A stretch of 64,000 bases of DNA, from contig NZ_JAASRW010000005.1 of the NCBI RefSeq assembly GCF_011761355.1, forward strand, positions 248,001 through 312,000, given 5' to 3'. Below the pieces are notes generated by a model, which had not been told where the DNA came from, made no database searches, and was given only the letters and a program-made list of their open reading frames with translations. The stretch is from Paenibacillus lupini (GTDB lineage Bacteria; Bacillota; Bacilli; Paenibacillales; Paenibacillaceae). Of this stretch, positions 27,477-34,810 are shown piece by piece; the first letter of the stretch is position 1; each line of letters starts with the position of its first letter. Made by a program: the position numbers and the translations under genes.

Positions 27477-28304
27477 TTAAGGTCTATATAACTTCCGGTA
27501 AGTCTCGGGCGTCATGCCTTCCTTCTGGCGAAAGGTAGAGACGAAGTGACTTGCATCTCTGAACCCGACCGCTTCACCTATGCGGCGTACGGTCCAGTCT
27601 GGCCGGGAAGGCAGCCATTCCTTCGCCTTGCGGATTCTGAGCTGAATGAGATAAGAGTAAGCAGTTTGGCCAAACAGCTCGCGGAATCTTTCATTCAGCT
27701 GCCGCTCTCCGATGCCAAGCTGCGCTGCCATATCCGATAATCCGATCTCCGGATTGGCGAATTCCTTTTCCAGCCACTCCAGCAGGACTTGATTCCGCTC
27801 CAATCGTTTGGACATAGAAGGCCGATTGTCTGTACGGGCATCCGTACGAAGCAGGGTAAGGAATTGATATAGATCTGCTGATGACTGCCAGCCGGAAGGA
27901 TCGCTTCCGGTTTCAGCAAATGTTAGCATATCGTTCAACTGGTTGGAAATCCGATTATTACCGGCTTCCCATTGAAAATGTTCAGCACCGCTCCATCCAA
28001 ACGACGGGACCAAACTTGCAGTCATACTGCCGTGAAACGTAATATAACCAGTCTGCCATAGTCCATTTCTTGCTTCATAACGATGAGGGGTGCCAGGTGC
28101 AAGAAGGACGCCAGATCGCTCGGTCATTCTCCAGGTTTGACCATTCGCCTGCAATTCTCCTTCTCCATGAATGGTATGAAGCCAGTGGAAATAGGGATAT
28201 CCGTCAGGTCTGTCCAAAGTCTCTTGATCGGGATTAAATCCGATGGTTTCCAGCTGTAAAGGCAGTGGTTCTGAGGGGAAAGCGGGAACGACACGTCGCA
28301 TCAT
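27477..28304 (-). CDS. AraC-family regulator with cupin-like N-terminal domain, divergent to beta-galactosidase
   Basis: A 275-residue regulator. The N-terminal 140 residues form a cupin-like sugar-sensing domain (HTIHGEGELQANGQTW and LLAPGTPHRYEA). The C-terminal 100 residues are the AraC domain (LSDMAAQLGIGERQLNERFRE and IGEAVGFRDASHFVSTFRQ). GGAGG lies six bases before the start. It is divergent to the GH42 gene, and two AraC-like direct repeats lie between the two genes, so it very likely controls the beta-galactosidase. Confidence 0.92.
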   Translation of the reverse strand: MMRRVVPAFPSEPLPLQLETIGFNPDQETLDRPDGYPYFHWLHTIHGEGELQANGQTWRMTERSGVLLAPGTPHRYEARNGLWQTGYITFHGSMTASLVPSFGWSGAEHFQWEAGNNRISNQLNDMLTFAETGSDPSGWQSSADLYQFLTLLRTDARTDNRPSMSKRLERNQVLLEWLEKEFANPEIGLSDMAAQLGIGERQLNERFRELFGQTAYSYLIQLRIRKAKEWLPSRPDWTVRRIGEAVGFRDASHFVSTFRQKEGMTPETYRKLYRP

Positions 28305-28319
28305 AGCGGACCTCCGTAT

Positions 28320-28357
28320 TTTTATATATGATATCGGTTATTTTATATAGGATATAG
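28320..28357. promoter_or_regulatory. Pair of 17-bp direct repeats, probable AraC-regulator site
   Basis: TTTTATATATGATATCG at 28320-28336 and TTTTATATAGGATATAG at 28341-28357 agree at 15 of 17 bases. They are spaced exactly 21 bp apart, two helical turns. This is the geometry by which AraC-type activators bind two half-sites on one DNA face. A possible third weaker copy, TTTTATCATATACG, begins near 28394. Confidence 0.65.
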
Positions 28358-28422
28358 TAATTATAACGCTTACAATAAAAATATCTAATGCAGTTTTATC
28401 ATATACGAAGAGGTGTGACAAG

Positions 28423-30477
28423 ATGATTAATACAAAGAAACCAAAGATATGGTACGGCGGAGATTATAATCCGGATCAATGGGAGAAGGAAGTTTGGGAC
28501 GAAGATTTACGTATGTTCAAGCTTGCTGGTATCGATGTGGCAACGCTGAACGTATTCGCATGGGCGAAAAATCAGCCTGATGAGGACACGTACGATTTTG
28601 GCTGGCTCGATGAGGTGATGGATAAGCTTCATGCAGACGGAGTTGGTGTTTGTCTTGCGACTAGCACTGCTGCGCATCCTGCTTGGATGGCACGTAAATA
28701 TCCGGATGTCCTGCAAGTTGATTTCAACGGTAATAAACGTAAGTTTGGCGGACGACATAATTCTTGTCCGAACAGCCCAACGTTCCGTAAGTATTCGGTG
28801 CGGATGGCGGAGAAGCTGGCAGAGCGTTATAAGGATCATCCAGCATTGCTTATTTGGCACATCAATAATGAATACGGCGGGGCAGGCAATTGCTACTGCG
28901 ACAATTGTGAAGCTGCCTTCCGTGTGTGGCTGAAGGAACGTTACGGTACAATTGAAGCGGTAAACCGTGCTTGGAATACAGCGTTTTGGGGTCATATTTT
29001 CTATGATTGGGAAGACATCGTACTGCCGAGCGGCCGTAGTGAAGAATGGTACGGTGCAAACGGCCGTACAGATACGAACTTCCAAGGGCTTTCACTTGAT
29101 TACATGCGTTTCCATTCCGACAGCCTGCTAGACTGCTACAAGCTGGAATATGAAGCGGTCAAGAAGCTGACGCCAGACATTCCAGTTACAACTAATCTAA
29201 TGGGTGCCTTTAAGAAGCTTGATTATCATAAATGGGCCAAACATATGGATGTCGTATCATGGGACAACTATCCAAGGTTTGATACGCCGCACAGCTACAC
29301 CGCAATGATGCATGATTTGATGCGTGGTCTAAAGGATGGTCAGCCGTTTATGCTGATGGAGCAGACCCCAAGCCAGCAGAACTGGCAGCCTTACAACTCG
29401 CTCAAGCGTCCTGGCGTTATGAGATTGTGGAGTTATCAAGCGGTAGCGCGTGGTGCGGATACCATTCTGTTCTTCCAGCTGCGTCGTTCGGTTGGGGCGT
29501 GTGAGAAATATCATGGAGCTGTAATTGAACATGTTGGACATGAGCATACGCGCGTATTCCGCGAATGTTCGGAGCTTGGTGCAGAGCTTGGAAAGCTTGG
29601 AGATACGCTTCTTGATTCCAGAGTGAAGGCAAAAGTTGCGATTCTGTTCGACTGGGAAAACTGGTGGGCGATTGAAATGTCCAGCGGCCCAACGATTGCC
29701 CTCAAATATGTAGAGGAAGCTCATAAGTTCTACGATGCCCTTTACCGTGCGGGAATTGCAGCTGAGGTGGTAAGTGTTGAAGCGGATCTCAGCGGTTACG
29801 ATCTTGTTATCGCACCAGTTATGTATATGGTGAAGCAAGGTGTAGCAGATAAGCTGGAGAAATTCGTTGAAGCGGGTGGTTCGGTCATTTCGACCTACTT
29901 CAGTGGTATTGTTAATGAGACCGATCTCGTTACACTAGGTGGTTATCCTGGCGAGCTCCGGAAACTGTTTGGCATTTGGGCAGAAGAAATTGATGCATTG
30001 CTTCCTAGCCAGCGTAACCGGATTATTCTATCGGATAACACGCTTGGCTCGAAGACGGAATATGAGTGCGGGATGATCTGCGATCTCATTCACTCCGAAG
30101 GCGCCGAAGTAAAAGCCGTATATGGGGATGACTTCTATCGTGGTATGCCGGCCCTTACTGTTAATAAGTTTGGTGCAGGCGAAGCTTGGTACTTGGCGAC
30201 AAGTCCGGAAGCAGCGTTCCTGCAAGAGTGGCTGCCTCAGCTATGTGCAGCGCGAGGTATTGAACCTCTCGTTCCTACTACTCCAGAAGGTGTGGAAACA
30301 ACTATTCGCACCAAAGACGGCCAGGATTTCTTGTTCGTACTGAATCACAAAGCAGATTCAGTTACAGTCGATCTAGGCGAACAATCAGGTATCAACCTGC
30401 TGACCGACCTCCCAGTACAAGGCGGCCAAACGGAGCTCGCAGGCTACGACGTGCAAATCATCAAACTTAACAACTAA
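28423..30477 (+). CDS. GH42 beta-galactosidase
   Basis: A 684-residue cytoplasmic enzyme hydrolysing terminal beta-D-galactosides. Catalytic acid/base Glu 150 is in WHINNEYGG and nucleophile Glu 313 in MLMEQTPS. A Cys cluster, Cys 115 with Cys 157, 159 and 162 in GNCYCDNC, matches the zinc site known in GH42 enzymes. The order barrel, trimerisation domain, small C-terminal beta domain fits the family length. In Bacillus, GH42 enzymes such as YesZ work with rhamnogalacturonan genes, which fits the GH78 and GH105 neighbours. Alternatively it could act on galactan oligosaccharides. Confidence 0.95.
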   Translation: MINTKKPKIWYGGDYNPDQWEKEVWDEDLRMFKLAGIDVATLNVFAWAKNQPDEDTYDFGWLDEVMDKLHADGVGVCLATSTAAHPAWMARKYPDVLQVDFNGNKRKFGGRHNSCPNSPTFRKYSVRMAEKLAERYKDHPALLIWHINNEYGGAGNCYCDNCEAAFRVWLKERYGTIEAVNRAWNTAFWGHIFYDWEDIVLPSGRSEEWYGANGRTDTNFQGLSLDYMRFHSDSLLDCYKLEYEAVKKLTPDIPVTTNLMGAFKKLDYHKWAKHMDVVSWDNYPRFDTPHSYTAMMHDLMRGLKDGQPFMLMEQTPSQQNWQPYNSLKRPGVMRLWSYQAVARGADTILFFQLRRSVGACEKYHGAVIEHVGHEHTRVFRECSELGAELGKLGDTLLDSRVKAKVAILFDWENWWAIEMSSGPTIALKYVEEAHKFYDALYRAGIAAEVVSVEADLSGYDLVIAPVMYMVKQGVADKLEKFVEAGGSVISTYFSGIVNETDLVTLGGYPGELRKLFGIWAEEIDALLPSQRNRIILSDNTLGSKTEYECGMICDLIHSEGAEVKAVYGDDFYRGMPALTVNKFGAGEAWYLATSPEAAFLQEWLPQLCAARGIEPLVPTTPEGVETTIRTKDGQDFLFVLNHKADSVTVDLGEQSGINLLTDLPVQGGQTELAGYDVQIIKLNN

Positions 30478-30481
30478 ACAG

Positions 30482-30511
30482 AAAGCGGCAGCCTAATGGC
30501 TGCCGCTTTTA
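30482..30511 (+). terminator. Terminator of the beta-galactosidase gene
   Basis: AAAGCGGCAGCC pairs perfectly with GGCTGCCGCTTT around a four-base TAAT loop and is followed by TATAAT. The stem is strong and the U tract short. Confidence 0.85.
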
Positions 30512-30600
30512 TAATCTAATTAGCCGTGCGGTTCTAGCTGCACGGCGAACTTTGTCTGTAGGATCTTCAGATGTAACTTAACATTTAAACCAGAACGTAG

Positions 30601-30714
30601 TATTTCGAATGATTCTGTAGAAGCGTAGCGTTCGCATTTGCTAGGGGATTCCAACCTTAACATATAAATTCAAGGAATTCCCTAGCAACAGCGATCGGAA
30701 GAACATTCGAAATA
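30601..30714. repeat. 114-bp imperfect palindrome between convergent genes (REP/MITE-like)
   Basis: The element begins TATTTCGAATG and ends with its exact reverse complement CATTCGAAATA. Inside, TTGCTAGGGGATTCC and GGAATTCCCTAGCAA form a second near-perfect stem around an A/T-rich loop of about 20 bases. The whole can fold as one long hairpin. It lies between the beta-galactosidase terminator and the 3' end of an AraC gene on the other strand. It may be a dispersed palindromic repeat or a bidirectional terminator without U tracts. Confidence 0.65.
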
Positions 30715-30738
30715 GGGAGTCCAAGTTTAATCGTTGAT

Positions 30739-31614
30739 TTACAATGAAGACTTCCGGTAATCAGTAGGAGTCAAACCAACATTCTTTTTAAAAGCAATAT
30801 TAAACGAGTCGATACTGGTATAGCCAACAAGCTCGGCAATAATGGCAATCTTCTGACTGCTGCTGCGCAGCAGCTCACAGCTTTTCCGGATACGAAGGCT
30901 TTGCAGGAAAGTGCCAAAGGTTTGATCCGTATACTTCGTAAAGAGCCGCTGAAGCTGCCTCGAGCTCCATCCCGACACGCGGGACAGCTCGGACAGCGTA
31001 ACGGCTCTATTATAGTTTTGCTCCATATAATCCATCACAAGATGAAAGCCCTCTGATTCAGGCAGACGCTTGTCTTTTTCTTCAAACTTCCGCCTGTAAA
31101 CCGTAACGATCAGCTGATTCAACAAGGCATACAGCATCGTTTTGGAACCAATCCTATTCTCGGACATTTCCTGGTACAGCTCCAGCATAATCCCCTCAAT
31201 TGCCCCATCATGGTCAAAGACAGAGTAATAGGAAGAGGCATGGCTCACAAGAGAAGTAAGATGCTCTTGAACAGGCTGCTCTAGAAAAGCCGATAGTTGC
31301 CCTAGCAGATGTTGATCAAACAGGCAATTATAGACGACGGGTGGTTTACTAGTCCGTTCTGTTGTAGCAGGCCGAAACACATGAGCAGCTCCAATTGGAA
31401 TAACGAAGAGCATTCCTTTATGAATAGGAAACGTGTCCTGCCCGATATGATGGAAGCCGCTTCCTTCTGCTACGTAACTAAATTCAATGAAATCATGAGC
31501 ATGATAGGGGACCATAAAATCTTCCGTAAATCGGTTGACCAGCATATGCAGGTTTTCCTGAAGAAAATGTTGACTCTCAAATACCTCATAGGAGCGGTTC
31601 ATAGGTCGGCTCAT
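30739..31614 (-). CDS. AraC-family regulator with cupin N-terminus, divergent to alpha-L-rhamnosidase
   Basis: A 291-residue regulator. The N-terminus has the cupin pattern VPYHAHDFIEFSYVAEGSG with metal-site-like His residues and a PIHKGMLFVIPIG strand. The C-terminal AraC domain includes LSELSRVSGWSSRQLQRLFTKY and ELVGYTSIDSFNIAFKK. It is divergent from the GH78 gene and so probably activates it in response to a rhamnose-containing sugar. This link is positional inference. Confidence 0.92.
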   Translation of the reverse strand: MSRPMNRSYEVFESQHFLQENLHMLVNRFTEDFMVPYHAHDFIEFSYVAEGSGFHHIGQDTFPIHKGMLFVIPIGAAHVFRPATTERTSKPPVVYNCLFDQHLLGQLSAFLEQPVQEHLTSLVSHASSYYSVFDHDGAIEGIMLELYQEMSENRIGSKTMLYALLNQLIVTVYRRKFEEKDKRLPESEGFHLVMDYMEQNYNRAVTLSELSRVSGWSSRQLQRLFTKYTDQTFGTFLQSLRIRKSCELLRSSSQKIAIIAELVGYTSIDSFNIAFKKNVGLTPTDYRKSSL

Positions 31615-31636
31615 TCCTCGCGTCTGATATACATGT

Positions 31637-31666
31637 AGTATAACGTGTCTATGATCGTAATGTCAT
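31637..31666 (-). promoter_or_regulatory. Promoter of the AraC gene at 30739
   Basis: On the minus strand, ATGACA (31661-31666) and TATACT (31637-31642) are separated by 18 bases, a good sigma-A promoter pointing into the AraC gene. Confidence 0.5.
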
Positions 31667-31786
31667 GATTACAGGGGTAAAATGTCCTTTTCAGCCGGGA
31701 GTCCAGATTATACAGCCTATATAATGGAACCATACTACAGCTATGGCCTCCGCTGCGTGCCGAGGCTCTGAAAGGATGAGTTCGAG

Positions 31787-33760
31787 ATGCTTCAAAGCTC
31801 TGAATGGATCTGGTACCCGGGAGATTTTGAGATTTATCATCATTTGCTGCTGAATACCCGCCGGGAAGAACGGTATCATCAATGGCCAGCTTTCTGGCGG
31901 TTGGACGACTGCTATCATAATGTAAAATTCCGCAAAGAAGTACAATGTGATACTCCTGAAGAAATGACGGTGTATGCACATGGCAGTGGAGTCATTTGGG
32001 TAGATGGAAAAAGGTATCCTTTTGAAAAACCGATCAACCTCTCAACCGGCAGTCACACAATCGAGATTATGGTGGCACGTACGGATGGTTTGCCTTCTAT
32101 CTTCATTGAAGGACAACAAAGTGCGAGTAATTCATCTTGGGAGGCAAATGATTACAGCATCGACTGGCTGCCAGCCGGATGTAATGGCTTGTACCTTAAG
32201 AAAGAGGATGATCCTGCTATTTTTGCTTTCCAGTATGAGGAGATCCTCCCTCTATCTATTGAGCAGGGAGAAGAGGGACTTCTGTACGACTATGGGAAAG
32301 AAACCTTCGCCGCGCTGATGTTTGAGAACGTCCAAGCCACTAAGGACATACAGCTTTTTTATGGCGAATCAATAGAAGAAGCTTTGGATACAGAACATAG
32401 CATTATTATTGATACAATTCCGGCAGCAAGTGCCTCGTATCATTGTCATCCCCGTGCTTTCCGGTATTTATTTATAAAAGGTGCAGAGAAGGAGCAGTTC
32501 AAATTAACAGCTAAGTACGAATATTTGCCGCTTGAGCAAAAAGGAAGCTTTACGTGCTCGAATGATCTGATCAACCGGATCTGGGAGACGGCGGAGTATA
32601 CGCTGCACCTCAACAGCCGCGAGTTCTTTCTTGACGGGATCAAGCGGGACCGGTGGGTATGGTCGGGAGACGCTTATCAGAGTTATCTAATCAATAACTA
32701 TTTGTACTTTGATCCGGCTATTACAAAGCGGACGATTATTGCCTTGCGGGGAAAAGATCCAATCGTTAGGCATATCAATACGATTATCGACTACTCCTTC
32801 TACTGGCTGATGAGTGTTTATGATTATTATGAAACGACAAAAGATATAGATTTTATTACCATGATCTATCCTCGGATGAAGTCCATGATGGAGTATTGTA
32901 TTTCACGAACAGATGAAGACGGTTTCATCCGCGGAAGAGAGGGAGACTGGGTATTCATCGACTGGGCGGAAATTGATAAGACTGGTGCAGTGAGTGCCGT
33001 TCAAATGCTGTACGCGGAAAGTCTTAAGGCGGTATGGGCTTGCGGAGAACTGATTGGCGCTGGTGAAAAACGTTATTTGGAGCGTTACGAGCAGTTAAAA
33101 GCCCGAATTAATGAATGCTTCTGGGACGAAAAGCGGGGAGCCTACATCGACAGCTTTGAATCAGGCAAACGTAATGTTACGCGGCATGCTAATATTTTTG
33201 CATTATTATGGAATTTGGCTGATTCGAAGCAGCGGGAGAGCATCATCACAAATGTGCTTCTTAATGATGAAGTTCCTCAGATCAGCACGCCCTACTTTAA
33301 GTTTTACGAGCTGTCTGTGATGAGCCGGATTGGTCAATTGGATTATGTGTCTAGGCAGATACAGGATTATTGGGGCAGCATGATGAAGCTGGATGCTACG
33401 ACCTTCTGGGAGGAATATAACCCGGAGATCACCGGTCCTGAGCGGCTTAGTATGTACGATGATCGTTATGGCAAAAGCTTATGTCATGCATGGGGAGCAA
33501 GTCCAATCTATGTATTAGGACGGTATTATCTTGGCGTGTATCCAACATCGCCGGGTTACGAGAGTTATGTTGTAGAGCCGCAGCTTGGCGGATTAGAATG
33601 GATAAAAGGTACGGTTCCCGTCAACGGAGGAACCGTATATGTCGAGTTGACACAGGATGCTCTTGAGGTGAAGTCCGATCTGGCCGGAGGAGTGGTACGG
33701 ATTAATGGTCAGGATTATCCTCTTTCCATAGATGTACCATTTGTACTGAGCTTGAGCTAG
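31787..33760 (+). CDS. GH78-like alpha-L-rhamnosidase
   Basis: A 657-residue cytoplasmic enzyme. Residues 1-240 are beta-rich accessory domains. The (alpha/alpha)6 catalytic barrel starts near 245 and contains the GH78 signature DGIKRDRWVWSGDAYQ near residue 283, with candidate acid residues, and later GDWVFIDW and TTFWEEYN carrying further acidic residues. The end, LCHAWGASPIYVLGRYYLGV, is also typical. It removes terminal alpha-L-rhamnose, for instance from rhamnogalacturonan fragments. It is shorter than many secreted GH78 proteins. A TATAAT box at 31720-31725 may be its promoter -10 element. Confidence 0.88.
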   Translation: MLQSSEWIWYPGDFEIYHHLLLNTRREERYHQWPAFWRLDDCYHNVKFRKEVQCDTPEEMTVYAHGSGVIWVDGKRYPFEKPINLSTGSHTIEIMVARTDGLPSIFIEGQQSASNSSWEANDYSIDWLPAGCNGLYLKKEDDPAIFAFQYEEILPLSIEQGEEGLLYDYGKETFAALMFENVQATKDIQLFYGESIEEALDTEHSIIIDTIPAASASYHCHPRAFRYLFIKGAEKEQFKLTAKYEYLPLEQKGSFTCSNDLINRIWETAEYTLHLNSREFFLDGIKRDRWVWSGDAYQSYLINNYLYFDPAITKRTIIALRGKDPIVRHINTIIDYSFYWLMSVYDYYETTKDIDFITMIYPRMKSMMEYCISRTDEDGFIRGREGDWVFIDWAEIDKTGAVSAVQMLYAESLKAVWACGELIGAGEKRYLERYEQLKARINECFWDEKRGAYIDSFESGKRNVTRHANIFALLWNLADSKQRESIITNVLLNDEVPQISTPYFKFYELSVMSRIGQLDYVSRQIQDYWGSMMKLDATTFWEEYNPEITGPERLSMYDDRYGKSLCHAWGASPIYVLGRYYLGVYPTSPGYESYVVEPQLGGLEWIKGTVPVNGGTVYVELTQDALEVKSDLAGGVVRINGQDYPLSIDVPFVLSLS

Positions 33761-33847
33761 CTGAAAGACTTATATTGAGATGCCAAAACGAGGCCGTCTC
33801 AAAGGAGCTGCTTGCTTGTGAGGCGGCTCGCATCAATTTCTATAGAA

Positions 33848-33889
33848 ATAGCAGTGCAAGGGCTATCCCTGCACTGCTATTTTTTTTTT
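33848..33889 (+). terminator. Terminator of the rhamnosidase gene
   Basis: ATAGCAGTGCAaGGG pairs with CCCTGCACTGCTAT, with one bulged base, followed by nine T residues. Confidence 0.92.
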
Positions 33890-34022
33890 AGATCTCTTTT
33901 AATAAATTGTGGGCTAGCGAAAGCCACCCGACCTCAAGACTAACTTTCTGCATTAACCCAGATAAAAAGGGGACCCGATCGTCATATTAAGGACTTATGG
34001 GATTTCTTGTTCATTCGGAAAA

Positions 34023-34445
34023 TTAATTAATCGTATAATAGCAATAGGATTGGGCTTCCTGGATAAGATCTTGTTGCTTCAGCTTATTGTCTGCTCCGGT
34101 GCTCTCATACATATCTAATAATGCAGATGATGCTAGTTCTTTTCTTATCAAATCCCAGCAATGATCGTGGAGCCGAACGGATTCGAGGCATTTTGCTAAG
34201 GAAAGACCTTTCCATCTGGTGAAAACAGTTGCCCATTGAAGGGGATCAACATGCCGGTATTCAGGAGGAATGGGACAGGATGCCCAACCTGACATGCCGC
34301 TGCTATAGAGATGAAGCCATAGGATACGAGGTTGATTTGCTGCCAAATATGTAGGAAGAGCTGGATTGCATATAAAGATTTCGATATAGGATATTTTCTG
34401 ATTAACTAGTAAATGAAAAGGGATAGGCTCAGCGGTTACGATCAT
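34023..34445 (-). CDS. Hypothetical protein of 140 residues
   Basis: I do not recognise this protein. Support for a real gene is an AGGAGTG Shine-Dalgarno sequence at good spacing on the minus strand and no competing gene on either strand. It is soluble, Trp- and Cys-containing, with no signal peptide. The first 60 residues have a beta-rich look and the rest appears helical. I considered a truncated enolase-superfamily N-terminus, but the missing C-terminal part is not found in another frame downstream. It stands alone between a terminator and a divergent regulator. Confidence 0.5.
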   Translation of the reverse strand: MIVTAEPIPFHLLVNQKISYIEIFICNPALPTYLAANQPRILWLHLYSSGMSGWASCPIPPEYRHVDPLQWATVFTRWKGLSLAKCLESVRLHDHCWDLIRKELASSALLDMYESTGADNKLKQQDLIQEAQSYCYYTIN

Positions 34446-34667
34446 AGGATCACTCCTGTTTCTGATATAAGAGGAATAATACGCCTCCTGCCCTTCATTG
34501 TAAAATGCAGAAATAGCTTTGTTTTACGTTTTTTGACTGTTTAATCCCCATGGAAACGGATTCATTTTATGCCATTATTCAAATGGATAGCTCTTGCTTC
34601 GGAAAGCATGGAATCTCATCGAAAGCGGGACCTGTTCATTATACGTATGGGAAATCAATTAGGGAAA

Positions 34668-34697
34668 TAGACCCAGTGATTCTTTATAGTGTATAAT
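34668..34697 (+). promoter_or_regulatory. Promoter of the membrane-bound AraC regulator
   Basis: TAGACC at 34668-34673 and a perfect TATAAT at 34692-34697 with an 18-base spacer. A cre-like site lies about 40 bases downstream. The rest of the 365-base gap 34446-34810 holds nothing recognisable. Confidence 0.6.
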
Positions 34698-34738
34698 TAT
34701 CCAATATTGAATGTAGTACGGGCTCCTTTTTAAAAAAT

Positions 34739-34752
34739 TTAAAGCGCTTTCA
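34739..34752 (+). promoter_or_regulatory. cre-like site upstream of the membrane AraC regulator
   Basis: TTAAAGCGCTTTCA matches the CcpA catabolite-response element at most positions. It lies just downstream of the predicted start of transcription, where CcpA binding represses. This would put the whole downstream importer under glucose repression through its activator. Confidence 0.65.
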
Positions 34753-34810
34753 AAAAATCACCCTAGTGTAACTCCATTGCCATAATGATAGACGATAGGA
34801 GGACGGGCAG

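Noticed and set aside
34023..34445. Reading the orphan protein as a broken enolase-superfamily gene
   Set aside because: Only a loose resemblance at the N-terminus; no continuation of such a protein was found in the other frames downstream.
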